This document shows, piece by piece, positions 1 through 6,781 of a stretch of 12,519 nt of DNA. The notes beneath the pieces were generated by a model. That model saw nothing but the letters and a program-made list of their open reading frames with translations, ran no database searches and was not told the DNA's origin. The stretch covers positions 1-12,519 of the forward strand of contig JAJDYK010000275.1 of assembly GCA_022825185.1 (NCBI GenBank), given 5' to 3'. Made by a program: the position numbers and the translations under genes. Every line of letters starts with the position of its first letter. The stretch's first letter is position 1. This stretch comes from Candidatus Latescibacterota bacterium. Lineage in GTDB: Bacteria; Latescibacterota; UBA2968; UBA8231.

Positions 1-1
1 A

Positions 2-853
2 GGCGTCATTGGCGGGTCGGGGTTGTACCACATAGAAGGAGTTGAAACGGTCGCCGAGCACCGGTTAGATACGCCCTTTGGCGCGCCTTCGGACGCCATT
101 GTCGAGACGCGTATCGGTGGGCGCACGGTGCATTTCCTGCCACGACATGGCCGGGGGCATAGGCTGCTGCCGAGCGAAGTGCCCTCGCGCGCCAATATCC
201 ACGCGTTCAAGCAACTAGGTGTGAACCACGTTTTGGCCATCAGCGCTTGCGGCATCATGCAGGAAGAGATCCGGCCTGGGGACATGATCGTGCCCGACCA
301 GATTTTTGACCGCACGCGCGGACAACGCCCATCGACGTTTTTCGGCGATGGGATCGTCGGACACGTGATGTTTGCCGACCCTTTCTGTGAGACGTTGCGG
401 GGCGAGGTCATCGCGGCGGCACAGGCGGCAGGTGCCAACGTCCACGCGGGCGGCACGTACCTCTGCATGGAGGGGCCGGCCTTTTCCACCCGCGCTGAGT
501 CGCATTTCTACCGCAGCGCTGTGGGCGCGGCTGTGATCGGCATGACCGCTCTGCCCGAGGCCAAGCTGGCGCGCGAGGCGGAGATGTGCTACGCGCTGCT
601 GGCGACGGGCACGGACTACGATTGCTGGCACGAGGAGGAAGAAGACGTGAACATCGAGCAAGTGCTAGCGGTGCTGCGGGCTAACAGTGCTTTGGCCGTG
701 CAGATCGTCGCCGAGGTAGCCACGCGCCTGCCGAGCGAATCTGCTTGCCCTTGTTTGCGCGCTGCTGAACGCGCCATCATCACCGACCCTGCGGCGATTC
801 CCTTAGAAGCGAAGGAGCGGCTCCGCGCACTTTACGGAAAGTATATAGACTGA
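2..853 (+). CDS. mtnP: S-methyl-5'-thioadenosine phosphorylase (5'-partial)
   Basis: This protein phosphorolyses 5'-methylthioadenosine (or methylthioinosine) to a free base and methylthioribose-1-phosphate, in cytosolic methionine salvage and purine recycling. The reading frame is open to the left edge: it begins GVIGGSGLYHIEGVE, the N-terminal phosphate-binding motif of the family. The TTG at position 23 inside that motif is therefore not the true start, which lies a few codons before the window. Further family signatures are FLPRHGRGHRLLPSEVPSRAN (phosphate and substrate loop), CMEGPAFSTRAES (base and ribose pocket) and TDYDCW near the C-terminus, the aspartate pair typical of MTA phosphorylases. 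Apart from the few missing codons it looks complete and intact. Its TGA stop overlaps the next ATG by one base (TGATG), so the two genes are probably translationally coupled. The family call is firm; adenosine versus inosine substrate preference is not decided here. Confidence 0.93.
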   Translation, partial: GVIGGSGLYHIEGVETVAEHRLDTPFGAPSDAIVETRIGGRTVHFLPRHGRGHRLLPSEVPSRANIHAFKQLGVNHVLAISACGIMQEEIRPGDMIVPDQIFDRTRGQRPSTFFGDGIVGHVMFADPFCETLRGEVIAAAQAAGANVHAGGTYLCMEGPAFSTRAESHFYRSAVGAAVIGMTALPEAKLAREAEMCYALLATGTDYDCWHEEEEDVNIEQVLAVLRANSALAVQIVAEVATRLPSESACPCLRAAERAIITDPAAIPLEAKERLRALYGKYID

Positions 854-1929
854 TGAATAATCCCTTTAGAATAGCGGTTGTAGGCGTCGGTCGGATTGGC
901 GTATTCCACGCCCGCCACGTCCAAGAGCTAGCCAGCGAGCGAGGCGATTGTGCGTTGACCGCCGTAGTGGATGGCTACGGCGACTTGGCCGCCGAGGTCG
1001 CGGCTCAACTACAGGCGGGTCAAGAAACGGCGATTGGCGTCTTCAAAGACGTAGAGGAATTGGTTGCTGCTAAGGCAGCCGACGGCGCGTTTATTGCCTC
1101 GCGCACTGAAAACCACTACCGCGAGGCTCAGACTTTGATCGACGCGGGCTGGCGCGTGCTGATGGAAAAGCCGCTGACGCACTCTCTGGCCACAGCGCGG
1201 GAGTTTGCCGCCTACCTAGACGCCGACGATTTTCGCCGCACGGCGCTGATGCAGGCTTTTATGCGCCGCTTCGACGCGCCGCTGCTATGGGCCAAAGCCC
1301 TGTTGGATCGAGGCGCTATCGGCGCGCCGTTCAAGATCGTCTCGATCCTCGAAGATCCAGTGCCGCCGCCCGAAGGGTACAATAGCTCCGGCATACTCTC
1401 GGATATGGCGGTGCACAATATCGACGAGATTCTCTGGCTCGGTGGACAGCAGCCCGAGCGGCTGGCTGGCTTTGGCAGCCTGCTGTACAACCAGCAGCAC
1501 ACGGACGTCAAAGAGGACTTCGACGATGCTCTCTTGCAGATGTACTTTCCCGAAAATCTAATCGGCCAAGTGACGGTGAGCCGCAACCACGTGGCTGGGT
1601 ATCGCAATGAGACTTGGGTTTACGGGACGGAGGGCTTGGTGCATGTGGGGGCCTTTGGTGAGGATCCGCTTATGGTGGAAGTGGAGGCATTGGGGCGGCG
1701 AGGCTTAATCGAGCGGCGGGAATTTGCTCTGCGCGATTACGGCGCAGAAGTGCCGTTTTTTATCGAGCGCTTCGGGCCGGCGTACAAGGCCGAGGTGGCC
1801 CACTATATCGACCAGTGCCGCACTGGAGCGCCCTTTGCCGTTGATCACCGCGATGGGCTGAGGGCGCTGGAGATTGCGATGGTGGGGAGTGGGGCGTTGC
1901 GGGGACGCGAGGGAGGCGTAGCGGTGTGA
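853..1929 (+). CDS. Gfo/Idh/MocA oxidoreductase, inositol 2-dehydrogenase-like
   Basis: This is a cytosolic NAD(P)-dependent sugar or polyol dehydrogenase of the Gfo/Idh/MocA family, 358 residues, a normal length. The N-terminal Rossmann fold carries GVGRIG at residues 11-16. The family lysine is in EKP at 105-107, followed by a second-domain active-site motif D184-x3-H188 (SDMAVHNID). These positions match the catalytic Lys, Asp and His of myo-inositol 2-dehydrogenase (IolG), and GRIGVFHARHV is IolG-like. The substrate could be inositol or another cyclitol or sugar; no other iol gene is present. The ATG overlaps the mtnP stop by one base and no good ribosome-binding site stands before it, which suggests coupled translation. 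Near its end, residues AEVAHYID are encoded by a 24-base stretch that recurs with one mismatch at 5011-5034. Confidence 0.88.
   Translation: MNNPFRIAVVGVGRIGVFHARHVQELASERGDCALTAVVDGYGDLAAEVAAQLQAGQETAIGVFKDVEELVAAKAADGAFIASRTENHYREAQTLIDAGWRVLMEKPLTHSLATAREFAAYLDADDFRRTALMQAFMRRFDAPLLWAKALLDRGAIGAPFKIVSILEDPVPPPEGYNSSGILSDMAVHNIDEILWLGGQQPERLAGFGSLLYNQQHTDVKEDFDDALLQMYFPENLIGQVTVSRNHVAGYRNETWVYGTEGLVHVGAFGEDPLMVEVEALGRRGLIERREFALRDYGAEVPFFIERFGPAYKAEVAHYIDQCRTGAPFAVDHRDGLRALEIAMVGSGALRGREGGVAV
1789..1812 (+). repeat. 24-bp direct repeat, copy 1 (inside oxidoreductase gene)
   Basis: These bases encode AEVAHYID in the oxidoreductase at 853-1929. They recur at 5011-5034 on the same strand with one difference (G at 1797, A at 5019). 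That mismatch is at a third codon position and leaves valine unchanged. Confidence 0.8.
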
Positions 1930-1980
1930 TTTTGCCGGGTACAATTGAGACAGTAGCGAGTTGATTCAGGAAGTACGGAT

Positions 1981-2463
1981 ATGCAAGTCACGAGGATCGA
2001 GACTCTCCGGGCCAGCCGCTTTATGTACGTGCGGGTGCACACCGACGAGGGCATATCGGGCGTCGGCGAGTTGTTGGCCCACAAGGGGGCTTCGTACATC
2101 CGGCCGGATCTGTCGCTCGCCGGTGGAATCACGAATTGCAAAAAGATTGCGGCGCTGGCCGAAGCAAGCTACGTGGGAGTCGCCCCGCACAACCCGCTGA
2201 GTTGCGTCCTGACTGCGGCGTGCGTGCAACTCGACGCCGCCATCCACAACGTCGCTATCCAAGAGTACCCGAGGGATGAGTACGATGCCCCGAAACGGGA
2301 TCTGGTCGAGATGCCACTGCGGCGCGACGGTGGTTTCCTGATTGTGCCGCAGACTCCCGGTATTGGAATTGAACTGAACGACGAAGCGTTTCCGCACTAT
2401 CCGCCTGAGCCGTACGCTCGGGAGCCGGTGATTGGCCCCGACGGCGCTCTGCGGGATTACTGA
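1981..2463 (+). pseudogene. Enolase-superfamily (galactonate dehydratase-like) gene with in-frame internal deletion
   Basis: The 160-residue product joins the two ends of a mandelate racemase/galactonate dehydratase-type protein that is normally about 380-400 residues. Residues 1-30 (ending HTDEGISGVGE) are the first strands of the N-terminal capping domain. From about residue 37 (SYIRPDLSLAGGIT, then APHNPLS with H70) it is the C-terminal end of the barrel, running to a normal family C-terminus. Compared with my recollection of E. coli DgoD, roughly 230 residues are missing between them, around nucleotides 2071-2091. The lost part includes the KxK base and the acidic metal ligands, so catalysis is not expected. 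The reading frame is intact and an AGGAAG ribosome-binding site precedes the ATG, so a short protein may still be made. An assembly artefact is possible but nothing in the sequence suggests one. Confidence 0.8.
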
Positions 2464-2468
2464 TTAAT

Positions 2469-3581
2469 ATGATAAGGCTGACTCAAATAACCTCAGAGCA
2501 GTTGGAGTGGTACAAAGAAAAAACTGGGGGCTTCTATGGAATGGATTTCAATTTTGGAGGACCGTCGGGATTTTTCGGATTCTATGGCGAGTTTGATATC
2601 TCCAGCGAAGGTCAGGTTGACTTGGCAAACCTCCTAGTAGCCCATTCCTGCGAACGCGAGCAGGAGGAGATGATTGTCGAGATTAGTGCTCTGCAACAGA
2701 CGATCATGGATGGTCTATGGTCTGTTACATTGCGCCAAGAAAATCGACTCGAAGCTGTCTGGGAGGAGTTTAAGTTGGAGTTTTTCTCCCAACCAACACG
2801 CGATGGAACGGTCGCAACTCATTTGTTACTCTCACACGACAATCCCGCCATTTTTAGAGAGCCTTATTTCAATGATTACTTTGAACTGCGATCTGACCGT
2901 GCCCGCAAGAAGTCTGACCTGCAAGATCCGGGGGGTTACTACCCCGTAAGTCCGAAGCAAGCCCCTGAACGGGCTGAGGCTGTTGACGTGGCGGAACTTG
3001 CGCGTCGCATTCAGGGCAAACCACTAGTGGCGTTCACGGGCGCTGGGTTATCGACCGCGGCAGGTATTCCCGCGTTTGACGGAAAAGGTGGACTACAGGA
3101 GCAATTCCCCATCGACAATTACCGTTTCCCCGGTGCTGTTGCCGATTGGATAATACGCCGACCTCGTGAGACGGCTCTGGTACTGGGAACATTCTATACC
3201 CGCTTTATGACAGCCAGCCCCACCGAAGCCCATGCGGCTCTTGCACAATTGGAAAAACACGGGATACTGAAGCACATCATTACGGGCAATTTTGACGGGC
3301 TACACGAATGGGCCGGTAGCCAAAAAGTGCATATAAATGAACCCAAATACTTTAAAGGCTCAGACGAGGGCTGGGCTTGGATTGAGGAAGGTCAGGTAGC
3401 TTTGGTTGCAGGCGTGTCGATGGATGCAAATAACGGCCTGCTGGACTATGCCCGTGACAACGCCCTCCAAATTGTCGTTGTGGCTCCAGAACGACCAGAC
3501 TTCATGCATTCACAGGACTGGTTTGTCGAGGGTCTTGCCGAGGATGTCTTGCCTGAACTGACAAAGCTGCTCACCATCTGA
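2469..3581 (+). CDS. SIR2-domain protein with unrecognised N-terminal domain
   Basis: This is a 370-residue soluble protein. Residues 1 to about 165 are not recognised; they start glycine- and phenylalanine-rich and include a helical, glutamate-rich stretch. From about 180 on it is a SIR2 NAD+-binding fold: GAGLSTAAGIPAF at 191-203, TGNFDGLHEWAG at 272-283 (matching the sirtuin TQNxDGLH motif, N274 and D276), H288 at the place of the catalytic histidine, GVS at 315-317, and a closing EDVLPEL segment. The zinc-ribbon cysteines of deacetylase sirtuins are absent, and the Phe-Arg of the usual SGIPxFR motif is Phe-Asp here. Such compact SIR2 domains are often NAD+ hydrolases or ADP-ribosyl enzymes, including in phage defence; that role here is inference. 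It starts 5 bases after the preceding remnant, with no clear ribosome-binding site, and its base composition looks lower in GC than its flanks, hinting at transfer. Its stop abuts the convergent gene's stop. Confidence 0.82.
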   Translation: MIRLTQITSEQLEWYKEKTGGFYGMDFNFGGPSGFFGFYGEFDISSEGQVDLANLLVAHSCEREQEEMIVEISALQQTIMDGLWSVTLRQENRLEAVWEEFKLEFFSQPTRDGTVATHLLLSHDNPAIFREPYFNDYFELRSDRARKKSDLQDPGGYYPVSPKQAPERAEAVDVAELARRIQGKPLVAFTGAGLSTAAGIPAFDGKGGLQEQFPIDNYRFPGAVADWIIRRPRETALVLGTFYTRFMTASPTEAHAALAQLEKHGILKHIITGNFDGLHEWAGSQKVHINEPKYFKGSDEGWAWIEEGQVALVAGVSMDANNGLLDYARDNALQIVVVAPERPDFMHSQDWFVEGLAEDVLPELTKLLTI

Positions 3582-3584
3582 TCA
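3579..3584. other. Abutting convergent stop codons in a TGATCA palindrome
   Basis: The plus-strand TGA of the SIR2 gene (3579-3581) and the minus-strand TGA of the oxidoreductase (3582-3584) sit side by side in one six-base palindrome. There is no intergenic room for a terminator, so transcripts from each gene must run into the other. Confidence 0.9.
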
Positions 3585-4727
3585 TGCACTTTCCTCGACT
3601 TGGCGCGCCATCTGCGCCATATAGGCGGCTCGACCCATGAGGTCTTTCTTGTAGTTCCAGCGCATCTTTTCCGGGTACATCACCAGAGAGCGATCTGCCA
3701 AGGGCAGAGACACTTGGACGCTGCCCTGCCGGTGCGATTGGCGCAGGGCTATGGCCAACTCCAGGGCATGGCGCAAATCGTCGCCGCTGGTGATTGTCAA
3801 GTCTCCGCCTTCTTCGAGGACGCGGATGATATCCTCGACAATGGCCCGCATCACCGGCCCGGGATCCTGCCAGCCCTCGTCGTCGTACCCTCTCTCCTCC
3901 TCGGTGTATTGCTCGAACACCCCTTCCTCCTCGACCAAAGGAATCCCTCGACCGCTGTGCTTGAACAGGCGCAAACCGAGGGCCGTATTGTTCCAATTGC
4001 AGATCAGCCCCTCGCTGCCCACCACTTCGAGGCCGCGCCAAGTTGGGCCGGGGAAGCTGCTGAAGCACTCTATGCCATTGCCAAAGCGAATGTACCCACC
4101 CACGCCGCCGAAACCAGTGGCTCCCTCCTCGTAGGGTTCCTCGTGATCGCTGTGGGGATCGCCCTCGACCCGGCCGACGACCCACTCCGCCGGTGCCTTA
4201 GCGGCGAATTTGCGCGCCAAGTTCAGACCGTGGCAGCCCCCCTGGCCGTTGCCGCCGTACAGATTGATGCGCTGCACTTGGCCAATCGCCCCTCCTGCGG
4301 CCAACTCGTAGGCCCGGCGGTAGTCTGGATGGCTCGACACCATGACGCCCGAGGCCAGATACACGCCCCGCCGCTGGCAGCTCTCCACCATGCGATCGGC
4401 TGCGGACAGCCGGGCCGTCAGCGGTTTTTCGCAAAAGATGGCCTTGGCTCCGGCGTTGGCCGCGGCCACCACCGCTCCGGCGTTGGCTCTCACCGGCAGC
4501 ACTGGCATGGCGATATCGATCGCCTCGCGGGCCAACATCTCCTCGTAGTTGGCGTAGCCGGGCACCCCGAAGCGGCGGCAACCTAGCGCCAGATTTTCCG
4601 CATCCGTATCGGCAATGGCCACCACCTTGCACAAGGGGTGCACATCAAAGGCCCGGGCTCGGCTGGTGCCAGCCCGTCCGCAGCCAATGACGCCGACCCG
4701 ATATTTGGCTTCTCGTTTTTCTCGCAT
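3582..4727 (-). CDS. Gfo/Idh/MocA family oxidoreductase
   Basis: This 381-residue protein has the N-terminal Rossmann fold of the Gfo/Idh/MocA dehydrogenases (YRVGVIGCGRAG, glycine motif at 15-20) and the family lysine in CEKPLT at 99-104. The usual second-domain D-x3-H motif is not present in its normal form; the region instead reads YGGNGQGGCHGLNLARKFA with H166 as a possible equivalent. The substrate cannot be assigned; related proteins act on sugars, cyclitols or sugar acids with NAD(P). The ATG at 4725-4727 fits the family N-terminus, but the ribosome-binding site is weak (GGACGGA). It lies 23 bases downstream of the GAPDH remnant on the same strand and may have inherited that gene's transcription. 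Its TGA is immediately next to the SIR2 gene's stop on the other strand. Confidence 0.87.
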   Translation of the reverse strand: MREKREAKYRVGVIGCGRAGTSRARAFDVHPLCKVVAIADTDAENLALGCRRFGVPGYANYEEMLAREAIDIAMPVLPVRANAGAVVAAANAGAKAIFCEKPLTARLSAADRMVESCQRRGVYLASGVMVSSHPDYRRAYELAAGGAIGQVQRINLYGGNGQGGCHGLNLARKFAAKAPAEWVVGRVEGDPHSDHEEPYEEGATGFGGVGGYIRFGNGIECFSSFPGPTWRGLEVVGSEGLICNWNNTALGLRLFKHSGRGIPLVEEEGVFEQYTEEERGYDDEGWQDPGPVMRAIVEDIIRVLEEGGDLTITSGDDLRHALELAIALRQSHRQGSVQVSLPLADRSLVMYPEKMRWNYKKDLMGRAAYMAQMARQVEESA

Positions 4728-4750
4728 GAAGATCCGTCCCAGCTATTGGA

Positions 4751-4966
4751 TTACTTGGGAAAATAGGGCAGTTCGAGACCGGATATGTGCTGCAGGATGC
4801 GGATTACCTGGGCGCTGTAGCCGTACTCGTTGTCGTACCACACGTACAGCACGCAGCGTTTGTCCTGGGTAATGGTCGCTCCCGAGTCGACGATACCGGC
4901 CCTCTCATTGCCGACGAAGTCGCTCGATGCCACTTTGGGCGAGTTCGTGTAATCGATATAGATGTA
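4751..4966 (-). pseudogene. Glyceraldehyde-3-phosphate dehydrogenase, C-terminal fragment
   Basis: About 70 residues match only the C-terminal end of GAPDH: YTNSPKVASSDFVGNERAG, then VDSGATIT, then WYDNEYGYS with the conserved Asp-Asn-Glu-Tyr of the active-site region, ending at a TAA. A full GAPDH is about 335 residues, so the N-terminal NAD-binding domain and the catalytic cysteine segment are gone. Homology can be followed past the GTG at 4931-4933, back through YTNSP, to an in-frame TAG at 4967-4969, which shows that the GTG is not a real start. Beyond the stop the sequence changes to an AT-rich patch. This is a 5'-truncated remnant, presumably cut by a rearrangement, and almost certainly non-functional as an enzyme. 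Confidence 0.85.
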
Positions 4967-4967
4967 C

Positions 4968-4999
4968 TAGTTTATTAGTATAATTGTTATAAAAATTGC
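4968..4999. promoter_or_regulatory. AT-rich patch with a TATAAT box
   Basis: A short stretch of strikingly AT-rich DNA lies at the broken edge of the GAPDH remnant. It has a perfect TATAAT at 4979-4984, inside a small inverted repeat (TATAA-TTG-TTATA, 4979-4991). No convincing -35 box is found about 17 bases upstream. It could be a promoter for the small gene at 5139, or simply the junction of an old insertion. Confidence 0.3.
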
Positions 5000-5010
5000 T
5001 AGCGCCCAAC

Positions 5011-5034
5011 GCCGAGGTAGCCCACTATATCGAC
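5011..5034 (+). repeat. 24-bp direct repeat, copy 2 (between genes)
   Basis: Second copy of the 24-base stretch found at 1789-1812, 23 of 24 bases identical, here outside any intact gene and at the edge of a decayed segment. Confidence 0.8.
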
Positions 5035-5075
5035 TTGCCCATAGGGCGACCGAGTGTTAGCCTAGTCCCGTTAGC
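5011..5075 (+). pseudogene. Fossil of the 3' end of a Gfo/Idh/MocA oxidoreductase gene
   Basis: Read from 5011, the plus strand encodes AEVAHYIDLPIGRPSV, which resembles the C-terminal motif of Gfo/Idh/MocA proteins (AEVAHYID, a variable turn, then G-R/A-P). The first 24 bases (5011-5034) match positions 1789-1812 of the intact oxidoreductase with a single mismatch. Neither flank continues the similarity clearly. It is best read as a leftover of a duplicated or deleted oxidoreductase gene; the exact right edge is uncertain. Confidence 0.45.
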
Positions 5076-5138
5076 AACTTTTGCAATAGCGTACTGTAGC
5101 TGCGGCGGATGGACGAGACCTGACCATGGGAGATTGTT

Positions 5139-5519
5139 ATGGAACTAAACTATTTCACCTCGTATTTCTCATCCTTTTTAGCCATAGTTATAGCCTTCTC
5201 TTTCGCCATAGCCATAGCCCTGTATGGACGGACCGAAGAAAAGAATCGCGCACGGCTGGAACAGCTAGCTGATCGGCTGCGCCAGCTCTACAAGTGCGCC
5301 GGTCAGCCGGCCCTGCGGGTGCGCCGTCCCAGACGACTCCACTTTGAGATGCATCGAGCCCTCCGAGAATTGGAGATGAGTCTCAGGACTTTGGAGCGTC
5401 ATCACCAAATCCAGAGCCGTCGGCTGCGCTCTCCCCGGCTGTTCCTCGACGACCCTAAACCAGCCCTCGACAATATGGATCAGCGCCTCTCGCGGCTGGA
5501 AGAGATCGACGCCAGATAG
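5139..5519 (+). CDS. Small membrane-anchored hypothetical protein
   Basis: I do not recognise this 126-residue protein. Residues about 10-29 form one hydrophobic helix (FSSFLAIVIAFSFAIAIALY), suited to a membrane anchor. It is followed by a strongly basic, helical tail with Leu/Arg/Glu spacing that suggests a coiled coil at about 33-52 and 68-95, plus a final amphipathic stretch at 112-124. The tail is rich in Arg and probably cytoplasmic. A good GGGAGA ribosome-binding site stands six bases before the ATG, which supports real translation. No partner is evident: the next gene has its own promoter. It might be a structural or scaffolding membrane protein, but no function can be assigned. Confidence 0.6.
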   Translation: MELNYFTSYFSSFLAIVIAFSFAIAIALYGRTEEKNRARLEQLADRLRQLYKCAGQPALRVRRPRRLHFEMHRALRELEMSLRTLERHHQIQSRRLRSPRLFLDDPKPALDNMDQRLSRLEEIDAR

Positions 5520-5522
5520 AGG

Positions 5523-5545
5523 AACCGAGCCGAGCTGGCTCCGTT
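5523..5545 (+). terminator. Weak hairpin after the small membrane gene
   Basis: GAGCC (5527-5531) pairs with GGCTC (5537-5541) around a 5-base loop, and the stem extends by AAC/GTT past one mismatch. There is no following T-run, so it is at best a weak or factor-assisted terminator. Confidence 0.3.
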
Positions 5546-5561
5546 GTCGTTCATCCATAAC

Positions 5562-5589
5562 TTGACAGTCCATGAAAAATGTATATGTT
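5562..5589 (+). promoter_or_regulatory. Sigma70-type promoter for the DUF4143 ATPase gene
   Basis: A perfect TTGACA (5562-5567) is followed, after a 16-base spacer, by TATGTT (5584-5589, four of six consensus bases). It is in a locally AT-rich gap and would start transcription near 5596, about 34 bases before the ATG at 5630. An inverted repeat begins at the -10 box. Confidence 0.55.
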
Positions 5590-5624
5590 GTCGTCAAATT
5601 GTTGTGAAAAATGACGATAACATA
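5584..5624. promoter_or_regulatory. Inverted repeat overlapping the promoter, probable operator
   Basis: Arms TATGTTGTCGTCA (5584-5596) and TGACGATAACATA (5612-5624) are reverse complements except for one position (a G-T pair), separated by 15 bases. The left arm covers the -10 box and the predicted start site, and the right arm ends 5 bases before the ATG. Because the left arm would be mostly upstream of the transcript start, a DNA-bound repressor site is more likely than an RNA hairpin. A further half-site-like TGACGAT overlaps the start codon at 5631. Confidence 0.5.
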
Positions 5625-5629
5625 GTCAA

Positions 5630-6781
5630 ATGACGATTTCGCGTATATTTGAAGCCCCTAAAAAGAGCTTCTTTCTCTTAGGACCGCGCGGCGTTGGCAA
5701 AAGCACCTATTTGCGAATCGCTTTTCCCGATGCGCACGTCATCAATTTGCTCGCCGAGGATACGTACCAGCGCCTGCTTGCAAATATAGGAATCTTAGCC
5801 GCCGAATTGCGGGCTGTGCCCGGCGACCGCTGGGTGGTTTTAGATGAAATGCAGAGACTGCCGGAGCTGCTCAACGAAGTACACCGTTTTATCGAAGAAA
5901 AGGGGCTGCGCTTTGTTCTGTGCGGGTCGAGCGCGAGAAAACTCAAACGGGCAGGTGTCAACTTGCTCGCAGGGCGCGCCCTATATCGCGCGATGCACCC
6001 CTTTATCCCCGAAGAATTGGGAGAGCGGTTCGCGCTTGACGACGCTTTACAACACGGTTTGCTGCCCATTGTATGGGATTCAGAGGATAGGCCCGAGACG
6101 CTCATTGCTTATACGCAGATGTATCTCAAAGAAGAGATTCAAGCTGAAGCCTTGGTACGCAACTTGCCGGGATTCGCGCGCTTTCTGCCCGTTGCGGCGC
6201 TCTTTCACGGGCAGACCCTGAACGTGACCAACATTGCCAGAGAAGCTCAAGTTGCCCGCACGACGGTGACGGGTTATCTGGAGATCCTAGAGGAAACGCT
6301 CCTCTGCTTTCAGCTTCCTGCCTATGAAACCCAATTGCGCGTGCGCGAACGCAAATTGCCCAAATGGTATTGGTGCGACCCCGGTATTGTGCGAGCCATG
6401 AAAAAGGTCACGACACCTCCAACACCAGAGGAACGCGGTGTCCTATTTGAAGGATTGATTGCACAGTTGATTCGGTCGTACACAGACTATCGCAATCTGT
6501 GTGATGAATGCTTCTATTGGGGAACCGTTGCGCAAACCCAAACCGAGGTCGATTTCTTGCTCAAACGCGGGGGAGAATTTGTCGCCATTGAGGTCAAGTC
6601 CGGCAGCACCTTTGCCGAATCTTGGTGCAAAGGGTTGAGAGTGCTAGCCGACTTAGAGGGGCTGTGCCGACGCATGGTCGTCTATCCCGCAGGGCCTGAG
6701 TTACAAACGGCAGATGGCATTGAGATTTTGCCATTATCACAATTTTCCAATCTGTTGGCCGCTGATGCCCTGTGGCCATAA
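5630..6781 (+). CDS. AAA family ATPase with DUF4143 (PD-(D/E)XK-like) domain
   Basis: This 383-residue protein belongs to the widespread AAA_14/DUF4143 family, whose biological role is unsettled. Domain order: a P-loop ATPase with Walker A GPRGVGKST (18-26), Walker B VVLDEMQ (69-75) and LCGSSARKL (97-105, sensor region); a helical and winged-helix linker (about 195-225); then a nuclease-like fold with E274, D308 (TEVDFLL) and E321-V-K323. These last residues form the E/D-D-ExK pattern of the PD-(D/E)XK superfamily, so both active sites look intact. The length is normal. No ribosome-binding site is visible before the ATG at 5630. Its own promoter and an inverted repeat lie directly upstream. 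Composition appears less GC-rich than its neighbours, and members of this family are often horizontally moved. It overlaps the next gene's start by 10 bases. Confidence 0.88.
   Translation: MTISRIFEAPKKSFFLLGPRGVGKSTYLRIAFPDAHVINLLAEDTYQRLLANIGILAAELRAVPGDRWVVLDEMQRLPELLNEVHRFIEEKGLRFVLCGSSARKLKRAGVNLLAGRALYRAMHPFIPEELGERFALDDALQHGLLPIVWDSEDRPETLIAYTQMYLKEEIQAEALVRNLPGFARFLPVAALFHGQTLNVTNIAREAQVARTTVTGYLEILEETLLCFQLPAYETQLRVRERKLPKWYWCDPGIVRAMKKVTTPPTPEERGVLFEGLIAQLIRSYTDYRNLCDECFYWGTVAQTQTEVDFLLKRGGEFVAIEVKSGSTFAESWCKGLRVLADLEGLCRRMVVYPAGPELQTADGIEILPLSQFSNLLAADALWP

Noticed and set aside
23..25. TTG at 23 as the start of the mtnP gene
   Set aside because: The frame is open to base 2 and encodes GVIGGSG, the conserved N-terminal motif, upstream of it.
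3600..4586. Long open frame on the plus strand opposite the minus-strand oxidoreductase
   Set aside because: It is a GC-rich shadow frame; the minus-strand frame has full Gfo/Idh/MocA motifs.
4931..4933. GTG as start of a real 60-residue gene
   Set aside because: GAPDH similarity continues upstream of it to a TAG, so it is an internal codon of a remnant.
5573..5608. Eleven-codon open frame as a leader peptide for the ATPase gene
   Set aside because: It lacks a ribosome-binding site, begins upstream of the predicted transcript start and overlaps the inverted repeat.
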